Shown one piece after another: positions 43,050 to 55,432 of a DNA stretch of 64,000 bases. Position numbers and translations under genes: made by a program. The notes beneath the pieces were generated by a model, which saw only the letters and a list, made by a program, of their open reading frames with translations, was not told the origin of the DNA and made no database searches. Every line of letters starts with the position of its first letter. The stretch's first letter is position 1. The stretch is from Glossina fuscipes (lineage: Eukaryota > Arthropoda > Insecta > Diptera > Glossinidae), in NCBI RefSeq assembly GCF_014805625.2, contig NW_024003346.1, positions 27,944 through 91,943 of the forward strand, written 5' to 3'.

Positions 43050-45230
43050 ATGTCATTACAATTAAATAAAGTTTTTAAAATTCTACAATGGAACATTAAG
43101 GGACTTATTAATAATTTTGATGAACTCCGTACACTCATAAGTGATTTTAATCCAACCTTTTTATCGCTTCAAGAAACCCATTGTAGAAGCTCTTTTAATC
43201 CTATTCCACCCAAATCATATACTGGGTACTCCACGAATGGTGATCAAAACTCATATTCCAAACAAGGAGTAGGTGTTTTTATAAAATCAAGTATACCTCA
43301 CAAACGCATAAATTTAAGCTCAAATATACAAGCCGTAGCGATACAAATAATGTTAAATATAAAATTTGCAGTGCTTTCGCTCTATATTCCACCTTCGCAA
43401 TCGTTTTCTCAGCAAGAACTCTACTATTTATTCTCTGTACTTTCCCCCCCATTAATTATATGCGGCGATTTCAACAGCTGGAATACCATCTGGGGCTCAA
43501 CAGTGAACAACACTCGCGGTACTGTTTTAGAAAAGGCCTTTTTTCAAAGCAACCTTTGCGTTTTAAATGATGGAAAACCAACGCACTTCTCAACTCATCA
43601 TACATTTTCACATATTGATTTAACATGTTGCTCTCCATCACTTCTTCCTTTGGTGTCCTGGTCTATTTCTGATGATCTACATAATAGTGATCACTTTCCA
43701 ATCATAATCGATCTTAAACTTTCAACGTCCTCTGCTACTCCAGCAAAACAGGCCAAATTCCTCCTAGATAAAGCGGATTGGATCAATTACTCCAAACAGG
43801 TGGAGTCATTTTTGAATTCAAAGCCATTTAACGGAAACTGCAACCATGATGCTGCTATTATGTCTAAAGCGATTCGCACGGCTGATCATCTTTCTATTCC
43901 TCAATCCAACAGCTCTTTTAAACGAGCTAGGGTTCCTTGGTGGAACACAACGCTTTCGTTTTTGAGGAAAAATAAAATGGATCTATGGCACCGCTTTAAG
44001 AGATGTCCTGATCAGAATCACTTGTTATTATACAAAAAGGCCAATGTTCTATTCAGGAAGGAATTGCGGAAATCAAAAGCACTTAGTTTCGAACTTTTCT
44101 CGAGACGAATTCACAGAAATACATCAATGAAAGTTGTCTGGAACAAAATCAACAGACTTAATGGGACTTCAAACCTGAACCAAATTTCTGCCATCTGCAC
44201 TCCCAATGGAACTTTAACTGACGCAGATGAGATTTCTAATTACTTTGGAAAAGTGTGGTGCGAATACTCCTCTGACAGCAACTTCTCCAGTGCTTTCATT
44301 GAAAATAAAAGGACTCCAATATCTCCTTCAAATAATATCGATAGATGTGCCATGTTCCTGGAAAATTGCGTATCCACCTCAGAACTTGGAAGTTGTCTCT
44401 CCAATTTGAAGGGGAAGACACCTGGTCTAGACCGCATCTCATACCAAATGATCAGTGCTATGTCTAAGTCTAGTAAAAAGAAATTACTGGACCTATATAA
44501 TACGGTATTTATGCCTGGCCATATACCCTACATGTGGAAAATGGCAACAGTTGTTCCAATTCCAAAGTCAAAAAATGTCTCCATCGCATCTGATTATCGC
44601 CCAATTTCTCTTTTATCTTGCCTCTCTAAGGTTTTAGAGAAGATTATGGCATCTAGGTTATCTTGGTTTCTTGAATCCAAGAACCTGCTAACAAAGCAAC
44701 AAGTTGGTTTCAAGCGGGGTAGAGGATGCATCGACGCTCTGTTACATATTGATTATTTCACAAGCAAAGCAATTTCCGAACGAAATCACGTAACAATTCT
44801 CTCAATTGATTTCGAAAAAGCATTTAACAGAGTTGGTCTTCATGTTATCTTAAGACTGTTGAAATCATGGAATGTTGGACCCAAATTCTTCAACTACATC
44901 AAATCATTCATGTCGCATCGGCGGTTCAAAGTTAGAATCAACAATCATCTTTCTGATTCCTTTCCGCTAATGAATGGCATTCCGCAAGGATCTCCTCTCT
45001 CTGTCACGCTTTTCCAGATCGCTTTCAACGAAATTAGCAAAATTCTTTGCCGTGTACCAAGAGTGGAACATTGTCTCTACGCGGACGATTTTACATTTTT
45101 ACAAAAGAAAAAGACAACACGAAAGCAATCAACATCCTCGAATCTATTGCATGTGAGATCTCTACGTCATCTTTTGGTAAAAATGGCAAAAATTATATGT
45201 AAACAAGTTACTGTTTTTTCATACAATTAA
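43050..45230 (+). pseudogene. I-clade LINE ORF2: endonuclease and reverse transcriptase, 3'-truncated
   Basis: A 726-codon open frame. Residues 10-220 form the apurinic-type endonuclease (LQWNIKG, SLQETHC, CGDFNSWN near 138, SDHFPI near 213). The RT spans about 500-690: PIPKSKN, DYRPISLLSCLSKVLEKI, GFKRGRGCIDALLHIDYF, ILSIDFEKAFNRVG, NGIPQGSPLSVTLF and YADDF near 677. The wording of these boxes matches the I-factor clade. Translation then slips frame at a KKK run: the next frame briefly continues (DNTKAINILESIACEIS) before similarity ends near 45190. RNase H and the 3' tail are missing. It would nick target DNA and prime cDNA synthesis; this copy cannot finish. Truncation at the 3' side is unusual, as LINEs usually lose 5' sequence. 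Confidence 0.9.
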
Positions 45231-45870
45231 ATATAATATTGCTAATTAGGCTCCGGCAACTCTGGATGTGTAAAAGCTTTGCATATGTATATGTATATGT
45301 ATGTATGTACATTTATATATATACATAACAATAATAAAGAATTAATACCACATACATGTTAATCCACCACATACAAGGTCTGCGCCCTATTTACTCTTTT
45401 GCTGGAAAAAAACTATTTTGAACAAATTGTTCATAACTATGCCAAGAACTTTAGATCTGTTTGAACACTACTACCGTCGTAGCTAAATGTTCCTTACGTT
45501 TTACAATAACTCTTTTATAGTCGCAATCATGCTCATGTCGACGCGATTTTACGACGCTTATATTTTTAGAAAGTCCTCAAATATGTTATGCCGATGATGA
45601 ATTTATTCTACATCTACTACCAGCAGTAACATTGAGAGAGATGGCCGAGATGTCGCCCGGAGATAAATTAATGAAAATATTTAAATTAGGCCATCTGTGG
45701 CTAAAGTAATGTTTTTAATTATAACTGCTACTGTCTGTATAGTTACTTTTTATGCCAATACAAACATTATCACACGCAGGTCACTCTTTGCGTTGTTTTT
45801 AAATAATCGTAGCGAGCCCGTAGAATAATTGAAGGAAACAGAAAAGCTCTTCTAATTGGCTAAATGAGGT
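45231..45870. other. Non-coding spacer with TATG microsatellite
   Basis: A TATG/TATA microsatellite lies at 45278-45325. The rest has no recognisable gene; a short plus-strand reading near 45640-45710 (EMSPGDKLMKIFKLGHLWLK) is of unknown origin. Confidence 0.45.
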
Positions 45871-46018
45871 CAGTATAGCCTACGACAAAAAAGTATAGCA
45901 TACAACAAAAAAGTATAGCCTACGACAAAAATAGTATAGCCTACGACAAAAATAGTATAGCTTACGACAAAAAAGTATATCCTACGACAAAAATAGTATA
46001 GCTTACGACAAAAATAAT
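45871..46018. repeat. Minisatellite of 20-22 bp, seven copies
   Basis: The unit AGTATAGCCTACGACAAAAA and variants (CATACAAC, CTTACGAC, TATCCTAC) repeats seven times, with length varying in the A run. Confidence 0.92.
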
Positions 46019-46670
46019 AAATGTTTAATGAGAGAAAGAAAAACAAACAAAGAAAGTGAACGGGAGAGAATTAAAAATTCTAAACAAAACACACAAAGCA
46101 CAGAACACAAACAGCAACGCATACACAAACAATGAAATAAAGCCAATTGCAGAGACGTCGCGCACTGAATAAACAAAAAAGGAATTATAAGTTAAAAAAA
46201 CTTTTAAGCAAAAGAAGAGAACAATATTTTATTGCAAATCGAGTTGTTCAAAGGTGTAATGTTAGCTAAGCAGCAGAAGAAGCAACAAAAATTCTTAAGG
46301 AAAGCTGAAAATAGAAACCCCATTAACAAAAGAGAATACTTGTACATCCCTCGACAATGTTTAGAAACTTCATTGTGAATTGACGGAAACAGTTACGGTA
46401 CATTATAATAAATATATCAATAGCGACATATAGAGTTTTAACAGGCAACAGAATACGCCCATTTGTTTGTGAGTAGCCGGTGACTCCAGCCTATGCCTTT
46501 GCAAAATGTGCAAAGTTCCCTACTGTGGATTGTTTAAAATTAGCAACAACTATTAGCGAACTATTTCCGTTTTTTTTTACTTTTATATGGAGTTTGTAAG
46601 TTTGTATGTGTTTTATACATTTCATACATTTCTTTCCTTTCCATATACCTTTTATACCGTTTAAATAGGA
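46019..46670. other. A-rich DNA, no gene recognised
   Basis: Purine-rich, low-complexity sequence between the minisatellite and the pogo-like fragment. Its right end may be degraded transposon DNA. Confidence 0.4.
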
Positions 46671-47005
46671 CGAGAGGGATTCGATTGCCTGAATCGCAAG
46701 ATGAAGATTTGACTGAAACCGGCCTGGAGGAAATGTTAAATTCATCGCCCATTGCAGAAGAGGCTTCAACTAACACTGAAAACGTGACATTTAATTTGAA
46801 AAGTCTTAGTGAAGGTATAAGAATAGCAAATGAGCTTGGCGATTTCCTTATGAACATTGATTCCTCTATGGAACGAAGTCTTATTTTTAAGAGGCAAATT
46901 GCTAATGCGACTGCTACGTATCAGTCTGAATTGAAGGAGCTTTTAAAAACTGCCAAGCAGGAGAAAATTACAAAATTCTTCAAACCATTAAGATCAAAGC
47001 CTTAA
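46671..47005 (+). pseudogene. Pogo/Tigger-type transposase, C-terminal fragment
   Basis: An open frame of about 110 codons entering at RGIRLPESQDEDLTETGLEE and ending in KQEKITKFFKPLRSKP. An acidic stretch followed by a helical segment (ELGDFLMNIDSSMERSLIFK) is typical of the end of pogo/Tigger transposases after the DDE catalytic domain. QEKITKFF fits the PCNA-interacting PIP box, a known feature of pogo transposase. The DDE core is absent upstream, so this is a fragment. About 150-190 bp downstream an inverted-repeat-like end is seen. The family call rests on layout and the PIP box. Confidence 0.55.
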
Positions 47006-47124
47006 GATAATTAATCAAAATGTTCAAAAACTTCAATTAAATTGATTTTTGTATATATTTGATTTTTTTTTATTTTGTCATCTAGGAACTTATCCCCTAT
47101 AATCCCATATAAATTACCATTCCA

Positions 47125-47193
47125 TATTCACGGTTTCTGTATTCGCGGCATTTTTATGGAATCTATACACCGCGAATAAGGAGCTTTTACTAT
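47125..47193. repeat. Probable transposon terminal region after the pogo-like fragment
   Basis: CACGGTTTCTGTATTCGCGG and, about 50 bp later, ACCGCGAATAAGGAGCTTTT resemble each other in inverted orientation (CGCGG with ATTCGCGG) and end at TTACTATA. The position fits the right terminus of a pogo/Tigger element with TA target sites. The left terminus was not found. Confidence 0.4.
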
Positions 47194-47430
47194 ATTTCCT
47201 TATTCTTCGGTGATGATGTATGTTCCATGTATTTGTGTACATTTTATCAAAAGTTTATATCTTCTTATATGAATCTTGTCTTGTCAACAGTTTGTGACAA
47301 TATTCTTACACACATCTAGTGTTACCTACACTACTTTAGGTTGGCTTCAACGTGTTTGCCTATCTCCATGTTACAACCTCAGCTCCGACTTGTATGAAGA
47401 TACTTTTCTTATACCTATGTTAATACTACC

Positions 47431-47700
47431 TTACGTTGCAGCGTCCGCGAACAAACTCAGGGTAGGGTGTCAGTCGGTCCGTGTCAGCCGAAAAGATTGA
47501 AGTAACGGCATCCCGTTATGCAAAATCGCATGACGGTAGATTTCCTTTTTTTGCTAGCCGCTATACAGCAACATAAAGAAGAAAAAAAAGGAAAAGAGAA
47601 AAATTATGCGAATAATATGAGTCAGTTGAGTTTGAACCGAGAATTGAATTGGTTGAGATCGCACAACGTAAAACCGCGGAGAAATTTTATTCAATTTCTA
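47431..47700 (+). mobile_element. Fragment related to LTR-A/LTR-B, plus orientation
   Basis: From 47440, CCGCGAACAAACTCAGGGTA, GTGTCAGTCGGTCCGTGTCA and AACGGCATCCCGTTATGCAA follow the first 100 bp of LTR-A/B in order, ending in a CAAAATCGCATGAC palindrome half. After about 47560 the similarity becomes uncertain. The start (TGCAGCGT) is mutated relative to TGTAACGG. Confidence 0.7.
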
Positions 47701-49560
47701 TAGACATTTCTCTAAGGAAGAATAATTTAATAATGTGATTGAGTTGAGTTTAGAGGAGTGAAGTGAAGAGTTGAGTGTGTCGGTTGAATGTATCAAGCAA
47801 AGCGCATCGCATTCGTGTATGAATATATATTCATTGATGGAATGCGTACGAAAACAAAAAAAAAAAGATAAAAATAAATAAAACAAAAATATGTCTTTGT
47901 AAATAACATAAAATTATGGGAATTTTGCATAAGGAATACGTGAACTTCTTATTATGATAGCTTTTGCGAAATAATATATATGAGGATTAAATTGTTAATA
48001 TTACAATATTTAAAAAGAAAGAGAATTATTATAAAGAGATATTAACATTAATATATGAGTCAAAATTGGCAGCTAAACTGCCTGCATCAGTTAAGTTAGA
48101 GAAATTTAAACATGAGACGATTAGTTTTTTTGGGATTATTTTGCTTTGTTTTTTCTGAAAAAAAGGTGATATTAAAGAGCATGTGTTGTTTATTTTCTTT
48201 ACTTTGCCTTCATTGAGTAAATAATGCAATTATAATGAAAGAGAAGCAAAAAAAACGTTGCAGAAGTACAATTTAACGGAGACTCGCCTTTTTTTTTCCG
48301 ATTTCAATGTAAGGCAAAGGAATCTTTTCATTGTCTGCAATTGCACATACGTACATATGAAGATTTAATCAAGAAAAGAACTTTACTAGCAAAAGTCAAA
48401 CTCTAGACATAAATTTTTTTACACGCCTAAAACCCATGCATACGAATAATTATCAAAAAAGATTCAAACATTGTATTTTATAAACAAGCCTAGAAGAAAT
48501 CGAAAGCAACGAAAAATGTAAACAATTGAAAGCAATGGAAAAAATAAAAAAAAAAAACAAAATTAACAAAAACTTAACCAATATCGGCACTGCAAAAAAA
48601 AAAACCAAATTATAAATTAGAAAAATTTCATAACTTTGTTTTTTGATTTTATATAAAAACCATTCAAAAAAAAAAAAAAGGAAAATAAAAACGGTGAAGA
48701 ACATTTGAAGGCTGCGAAGTGTGTTTTTGTGACATCAGATGACTTCGTTTAGAAAAATGGTAAACTTTCGCTCAAATTAAAAATTGAAAAGAACCCTGTT
48801 GGATTCACTTGACTGATGGAAGTGGTGATTTTTGTACGCAAGTGGTGATTTGTACTCAAGAAGAAATTATCTACATGTGGCTTGCCATTGATGCTGTTTG
48901 AAAATTTGTAATTTTGCCACGGGATAACTACGAATAAAATTGTGTCCTCAAGTTTCATCCTCTTCATCATCAGATATACGCCACATCTCATCAACAGCGA
49001 ACGGCAGATATCAACAGCGACCACCACAGAAGCCGTCAGCACTACAGACGGGTGCACGACGTCATTTGGAAGAGACAACGCATGTTAGTCAGGTATTCAC
49101 CTTTCCTTTTTTTTTTGTCCCGAGTTTCCTGTGAGCCACAATGAGCGGCTAAAACCGAACATGCCACTGCTGTAGCAGGAGTGCGATGTAAGGGGGTGCA
49201 TGCGTGGGAGAACCGTAGGGGGACAAAGGACGGATACAGACGGACTCACTCTAGACGGACGAAAGACAGGTTGCCAGCATAAAACATTTTCTCTTTTTGT
49301 GTGTTTTTTCTCCTTCTTTGTCATGCGGCTCAGAAAGCTGCGCCCCATCAATTAAATCGCTCTACCGGCCAGCGGAGCTAGACACGTGACAACGTATGAA
49401 CTCGTATGATCTCAGTGTATGCTAACTTCGGTTTGATCGGACACTGTTTTTATAAGCCGCAGCACCGTTAGGTATGCCTACTTACGCTATGCGTAACTTC
49501 AAAACCCTTCTTCCTATTGCCTATTGCTTGTATGCGTATGTTACGTCTGTCTTATTGTCA
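47701..49560. other. AT-rich region, no gene recognised
   Basis: Only short frames with homopolymer-driven translations. It may be the rest of the degraded LTR element starting at 47431. The stretch 49100-49400 is less AT-rich but shows no motif. Confidence 0.4.
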
Positions 49561-49599
49561 TTGCTGCTTTAGGTATCAAATCGCCTGATTTGGTAACCG

Positions 49600-50205
49600 T
49601 TAGGTATGTGAATTCGATGTGTTTACTTAGGCAAAAGGTTTTTTTCGTGCCAATACGTTTTTTTATATTTAGCTTATGTGTTATCTGCGGATACTTTGAA
49701 TACATTTTACAATCTGAGTACATTTACATGTGAATGCTTTGAATACATTTTATGCTTTTAATACCTTTTTCATATACATGGCTTATGTGTTTGTTTATAC
49801 ACTTGGATGCAGTGTACGGTTTATCTATTTTACGTCTGTACATTTGTGTTCCTTTTCGGGAGTTTTTACATTGGATTCATATATTCTACAGAGTTTGTAC
49901 ATTCATGTACATTTTAGAGAGTTCATGTATTTGATTCCTATATTTTATAAAGTTTGTACATTTGTGTGCGGTTCACACATTTGTATACCTTTCCTAGCTA
50001 GGTACATTCTCTGAAGCTATAGTATTTAGTAAGTGGCATATATAATTTCTCTTCTTACGTCGTCTTATAAACATTGGCTTGCACAATGTGTGCGGGAGAC
50101 GGCTGATCTGTGCTGACGTAGAGAAAGGAGATATTTAAAGGGTATTCCTTCTCTAGTGCGGACGGACTTGCTACCAGTAAGGAAGGAAAACGGTTCCTTA
50201 CACGC
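49600..50205 (-). mobile_element. LTR of a second family (family D), minus orientation
   Basis: On the minus strand it starts TGTAAGGAACCGTTTTCCTT at 50205 and continues to CAAGTCCGTCCGC. The plus-strand copy at 62286 starts TGTAAGGAAGCGCTTGCTTC and continues to TAAGTCCGTCCGC. Both are followed, about 100-150 bp later, by runs of AAATGTAYAAAC-type repeats. The lower boundary is not resolved. No coding region is attached. Confidence 0.6.
49837..49970. repeat. 60-bp tandem repeat inside family D LTR
   Basis: About two and a half copies of a unit starting GTACATTTGTGT or GTACATTCATGT and ending in a TATATTYTAYARAGTTT block. The analogous region of the 62286 copy has diverged repeats of the same kind. 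Confidence 0.7.
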
Positions 50206-50489
50206 TATTCCAATTTGATTTAAGTTGAATCCGGAAGGAAGAAGTAAATACTGCATTTCAGATTGCGTCTAAAAACTGAGAAGGCAAACTACGGAAAGCC
50301 AGAAAAGAGTGCTCTATAAGAGTGACATTTGGAAGCAAATACAAAATTAAGCACTTGGATCGAAGAAAGTAGAAACAAATATGTTTGAACTTTAACGAGG
50401 AAAATGGCAATCGCCTTTTATCAATATGAAAGAAACTTACATCAAAATACCGTAAGATAGGCAGATAGATGGATTAATTCAAAACCACT

Positions 50490-50935
50490 TTCAGATTCGA
50501 TCATCCATATATTGCATAATGCATAATGAGTAACATCATCATTCGAGCAGTTTGCATACTGATGTTGTTTCCACGTCATCTGGTCTAAGCTTTCTACCTT
50601 CGTCTAGTGACCCAATGACGTCGTTGGACATTGCCGAGCCATTTCCTCCTGACGGCAACTCAGTACACTTTACAAATTACAAGAACAATTGATGTATCAC
50701 CATCCAAACCAACAAAAACATCGGCAACAACAACTACTGCAGCTACGCGCACTTCATATTGGCCGTAGGGTGGTGCGTCAACATTCTATTTAGAGTAGGT
50801 GCCAACGAGTCCGATATGAGCCTTGCCCAGGCGGTAATTGTAGCTTTCGGTGCTACAACGTTAGCAAAAGGAATATTTGCCATGTTCGAAAATCCGGAAG
50901 GGAAATAGGGGCGATGTGAAAAAGTATGCAATCTT
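50490..50935 (+). other. Possible coding remnant, unrecognised
   Basis: Moderate-GC segment in AT-rich DNA. One plus frame reads HFILAVGWCVNILFRVGANE and then SLAQAVIVAFGATTLAKGIF before a stop near 50910: a hydrophobic, membrane-like pattern. No family recognised, and the segment may be a transposon piece. Confidence 0.3.
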
Positions 50936-51232
50936 AAGAAATTTTCAAGATAATAGGATTAAAAAATTTATATTTTCGCTTAGTACTTTTAGGGAAGTGT
51001 TTTAATCTAGTAGACGTCCTGCGGGCCTCCTTCATGAAAGTGAAAGTAGAATTATCTATCACATCAATTTTTATACCCCTTCTCCTTTACAGATGGTGTT
51101 GATAGGTTATAGTTGAATCCAATCTTTTTATGCGACGTATTCTAGTGTAATTTCTTCTCTAGATAGAATTGATTGATGATCCTTTCAGCTTTATATAGAT
51201 TTCGGTTTAACGTGTTAACGTGTCGGCTCTCA

Positions 51233-51943
51233 AAACGAAAATCTTCACGATTTAGATTTTATCGATGTGGAGCATTCAGCCAAAGAGATACTCATAAATT
51301 ATCAATTCTCTTTTAAAGATACATCAATCCGTAACTTTAACAATACCGTTTTAGGCTATGCAACACCAGTGATTGATTTTGGTTTAAAATCAATGAAAGA
51401 GATAAGTTTAGAATAATATTTTATAGTGGAATTCACATGGTTATAATGTGGGCAAAATATTTACAACCCATTATCATTTCCACTGTGTGGTTCCAACTGA
51501 TTAAACAAACTAGCAAATATAGGATAGCTGGTGAGCAAGGTATAGATTCTAATTGGCGAAGTGAGGTCAGACGTACGGCAGCGCAATTAACATTATTCAA
51601 ATCAATTGAATTCAATTCAATATTTGTTGAAGGTGATAGAATTCTAAAAATTTGTGATTCTTTAAGTTTTGCCTCCTTTTGGCTTCACGAAGTTCAGTGT
51701 TTTGGATTTTTTATTGATGCTGAGTAAATCAAGGTAGCGAACAAAAGTCAGCGAATTTGTTATTTGCTTACAACATGGGTTTGAAGGGATCGCCTGGGAA
51801 TCCTGGTCGCAATTGATCGGGCGCGCGGACAACAAGTTCTTGGTTAACTTAGCTGTGGACATAAGGAAAGCTCTTAAGGAACACAATTTGAAGCTTGTAC
51901 TAGTCCTAGCACCAACGCGCAAAGAATTGGATCAGTTGTATAC
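51233..51943 (+). pseudogene. CHID1: CHID1 (chitinase domain-containing 1) remnant, interrupted by an LTR element
   Basis: Plus-strand blocks in CHID1 order: AKEILINYQFSFKDTSIRNF and NTVLGYATP (exon to 51368), a 58-bp GT-AG intron (51369-51426), WNSHGYNVGKIF, a frameshift, STVWFQLIKQTSKYRIAG, then from 51777 GFEGIAWESWSQLIGRADNK and LVLVLAPTRKELDQLYT. CHID1/SI-CLP is a secreted or lysosomal GH18-fold protein related to Drosophila CG8460. Frameshifts and a stop (near 51725) separate the blocks, and the middle section is not recognisable. The reading frame runs directly into the LTR at 51944. I found no continuation of the GH18 barrel after 56921, so the gene was probably already broken. Sequencing indels could account for some frameshifts. 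Confidence 0.75.
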
Positions 51944-52387
51944 TGTGAGGACCCAAAGTCGTCCCTCGTTTTGGGTGCACGGGTTCTCCGTCTCTGGCTG
52001 GGGAGAAACGAGTGCTAGAAAGTAAAATAGCATAAGATAGGATAGGCATAGCGAAAGAATAGGATAGATATAGGATAAGAAGAGATTAAGATAGGATAGG
52101 AGTAGACTAACATAGAGAATAGAATAGATTAAGATAGAATAGGAATAGATTAAGATAGAATAAGAATAGAGTAGGTCGAGTTAGTGTAGGATTACGTTAG
52201 TTAAATCTCTCGCGTTTGGGACTCCGAAGTAGACGGTTGAGCTTTAGTCACCGAACAAGCAAATAAACTAAAGTTTATCAAATAAAGAGTCCCTGCAGAA
52301 AAATAAATTTCTTGTGGTTTTATTTCCCAATTCCCTGGGCGGCTGAGCTGCCACAGCCTTGAGGAAAGGGACGGAAACGTCCTCACA
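51944..52387 (+). repeat. 5' LTR
   Basis: Runs from TGTGAGGACCC to GTCCTCACA, with a 9-bp terminal inversion TGTGAGGAC/GTCCTCACA. It contains a run of AGGATAG/AGAATAG short repeats (about 52025-52190) and AATAAA near 52284. It differs from the 3' LTR by substitutions and about 24 bp of length in the short-repeat run. Confidence 0.92.
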
Positions 52388-52389
52388 AG

Positions 52390-52407
52390 TGGCGCCCGAG
52401 CAGGGAC
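52390..52407 (+). promoter_or_regulatory. Primer-binding site
   Basis: TGGCGCCCGAGCAGGGAC starts two bases after the 5' LTR. It differs at one position from the tRNA-Lys(UUU)-type site known from many retroelements (TGGCGCCCGAACAGGGAC, from memory). Confidence 0.8.
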
Positions 52408-53285
52408 TCTTTATTATTTTCAAAAAAAAAAATTATCAAAGTGAACCAATAGGGAAAAAATAATAAAGAAAAAAAACGAGAGAACGATCGATAGTGGTTG
52501 ATGAAATGAAAGGAAAAAGCAAAATACGTATGGAACATTAAATTCTTTATATGAAACAAATAAAACGAAAGAAAAAAGAATAAATAAATAAATGAACAGA
52601 AAATATTAAAAAAAAAAACAAACAGACCCCGCCGGGAAAGGAAAATCCAGCGGAGGGAGCAGAAATCCTTTTTTTTTAAAAAACAATAAGTAAACAAGAT
52701 ATTAACGACTTTCTTATAACACCCTCATCAGCCTCATCCTCATTTGGCCCACCAACAACTTGAGCCACCCGACAACTGCCAACCAACCTTCAGCGTATTT
52801 CCACCACACAGCGACAATAGACAACAACAACATCAACAACAGCAAAACAGCAATCGGACTTCCATAACACACCGGCACACGTTCATCTGCACTCATATCG
52901 TAAGCAAATGCATTCTTCGTAATATTTTCCCAGTACATCCAAGTATACCAGCTTTTGGGTAAGGATATATGACACTGTCTAAATATATTCAAATTATTGG
53001 GATTGTTATAAATTGCCATGAATTAACTAATTCTGATAAGTAATTTCCGTTCTCGTTTATTTCAATTGCGAAGACACCCACGTTGGGTTTTACATTTAAA
53101 AAAAAAAAACAAAATAAATAAGCAGAGGAAATATTTCGGACCGCTTATATTTTAGGATTAGTTGCGAAGTTAGTTATTGGTAAAATCTTTTAAGTTGACG
53201 AACAAAATGCTTGTTTCTCTTCTTGTTCTCTTTTCTTGTTTCTCCTTTTTTGTTCGTTCCCAACGGCCCCCTTATTGATCAGTAA

Positions 53286-53402
53286 TAAGCAAGTTAAGAC
53301 AACTTGAGATCTTAATCGAGAAATAGCATCAAGTAATAACGAAAATAAGCAAGTTAATACAACTTGAGATCTTAATCGAGAAATAGCATCAAGTAATAAC
53401 AA
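53286..53402. repeat. 60-bp tandem duplication
   Basis: Two adjacent near-identical copies, marked by AAGCAAGTTAAGACAACTTG and AAGCAAGTTAATACAACTTG, with a 60-bp period, in the leader of the LTR element. Confidence 0.9.
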
Positions 53403-54493
53403 AATGGTAATTTAAAGAAGGAGAAGCAAAAACCCTGAACGGCCGCGAAGCTACGCAGACAAACTTCTTAAAGATATAAGTAAAGCAAAACATTATGGAA
53501 GTCAAATGGCCCACATTTGCCCGTCAGAAAGCGTTTAAAAACCGAAGGTTTTCCCCCAGTCGGTACCTCCAGTAACAGTTATGATAGTAGGAAGGGCTTG
53601 ATAAAGCGCTTCCAGGGAGGATAGATATAGACAGGAATCATCCTTATCGCCAACTCCAAATATATCGCAAATTAATTCTAACATAGCTTCTCAAACTATT
53701 TTCCCCTCCAACATCATTGTGGAACCCACTGCTGCCTTCGCTAAAAATCCCTCGTCCTATCATTCAAATTAGGAAGGCGATGCAAATCTGTAAAAGCAAT
53801 AACTCAAGTGAAGATTGAAGGATAAAATAAATCTATTTTATAAATAGCTTCGTTTATTTTTCCCATTGATTCGACCTAGTGGTATAAAACTTAGGTTTTC
53901 CCCGTGCTACTTACAAGCAAGATAGTCGAAGTAAAGCAATTCCGTACTCGGAACGTTTCATAAAACTGGGAAAGGAAGCCAGAAATCTATGGTAAAGATT
54001 TAATAAGTCAAGAAATCAAAATATTTGCAAAAAACAGGAAATCAGATGTAAAAGAAAACCACAAATCTACGAATTTGAAAAGCACACAATTGCATTGCGC
54101 AAGATCTCAATACACCCTCGACATTCTTCCATAATGCGTATCAATATTTTATATTCTCTCCTGATTATCAGACTAACTTCGTCATAACATTTAAGTAGAG
54201 AAAATATAACTTAAATTCATAAAGTATTTTATATAAAGGCTAAGCTACTAACCTCTAGAAATTTGTACGGGCCAAATAATACCGGAAAAAAAACAAACAA
54301 GTAAACCAGAAAAAAAACGACAATAACGAACAAAATACATGGAAGAAACAATATAAATAAAGAGAAAAGAAGAAAACATTCTAAAGAAAAGAAAAGAGAA
54401 CATCAGAGCTTCCAGGGAAGTTCTATTCTTGTTTAATTATTTGTATTACTAACCCTAGTTAAGCTAGTATAAGCAATCCCAACCAACAGTAAC

Positions 54494-55263
54494 ATGCAAC
54501 CGCCACGTCACGAGGTGCACGCAGGCGACGACGCCCCAAGGGGACTAGCGGCACTGTCGCTCGCCCAGCCAGACACCCAACAATGCCGCTACGAAATCGT
54601 GGAATATCACACGACCAGCCAACACTCTGGCGTCACCACCGTGCATGAACGGTCACCCCTGGCCGCTGCGTCTCCCCCCAACGCCCGAGAATCATCGCCA
54701 CGCCCACGGGCATGAGCAAAGAGGGGCCAGCAAATCTCGATACAATTAGGCGACATGCCATGGTCGGTACAGCAAGCCACCGCCTCGCTGCAAGGCGCCA
54801 TGCAAGAGGAATTACGCCGGCAGCCGCGCCGCCTCATGGAAGTCTTCTTCGAGGGGAAACGACGGTACCGGCTTATCCTTAACCACCGCCAGGAGTGGAA
54901 GGTTATAGAACTGCCCTAGCTTCCACCCACCATGCGCGGCGCTCGCCGCGACCGAGATCCTGGGATACCACGCGCATTACCACGCGGGGTACATGTGTGC
55001 CACAACCCTGCCACGACACAGCCGATCTTCCCCTACTATTCCAACGCCGACCTGATCGATATACCACCTGGCCGCCGAATGGCGGACCTGCCGTCAGTAA
55101 TCCGAATTAATGCATGCGGATTTATTACCAGGATGTACGCGGAACACCAACGTAAACGGGCACCGGACCGGCAGACTGTGCTAATTAATGAGGTACTATA
55201 TGTCAACCATCGAGGGGAGTGGGCTGCCAAACGGGACGACCCTCCCCGCATTAGAAGGCGATG
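54494..55263 (+). CDS. Unrecognised reading frames of the LTR element (Gag-like by position)
   Basis: Two plus-strand open segments, 54494-54715 and 54932-55264, in DNA of clearly higher GC than the leader. The first begins MQPPRHEVHAGDDAPRGLAA. The second contains IFPYYSNADLIDIPPGRRMA and an arginine-rich end (RIRRR). A TGA after 54712 separates them, and a frame change or deletion would be needed to join them. The site, well after the primer-binding site, is where Gag would start. No zinc knuckle or known capsid motif is visible, so this is not assigned a function. Confidence 0.4.
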
Positions 55264-55432
55264 AGCACCCCCACATTTACATACACGACACTAACAACAA
55301 TGCACACTGAGCAGCACGTGAATATCAACCAACATCACAACAGCATTCCCCACATTTACATAGACGACATCAACAACCAATACCCACCGAGCAGACGACG
55401 GTCTCACCAATGGCATCACAATAGCATCCCCC

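Noticed and set aside
49322..49400. Possible tRNA gene near CGCTCTACCGGCCAGCGGAG
   Set aside because: No cloverleaf with consistent acceptor, D and T arms could be drawn.
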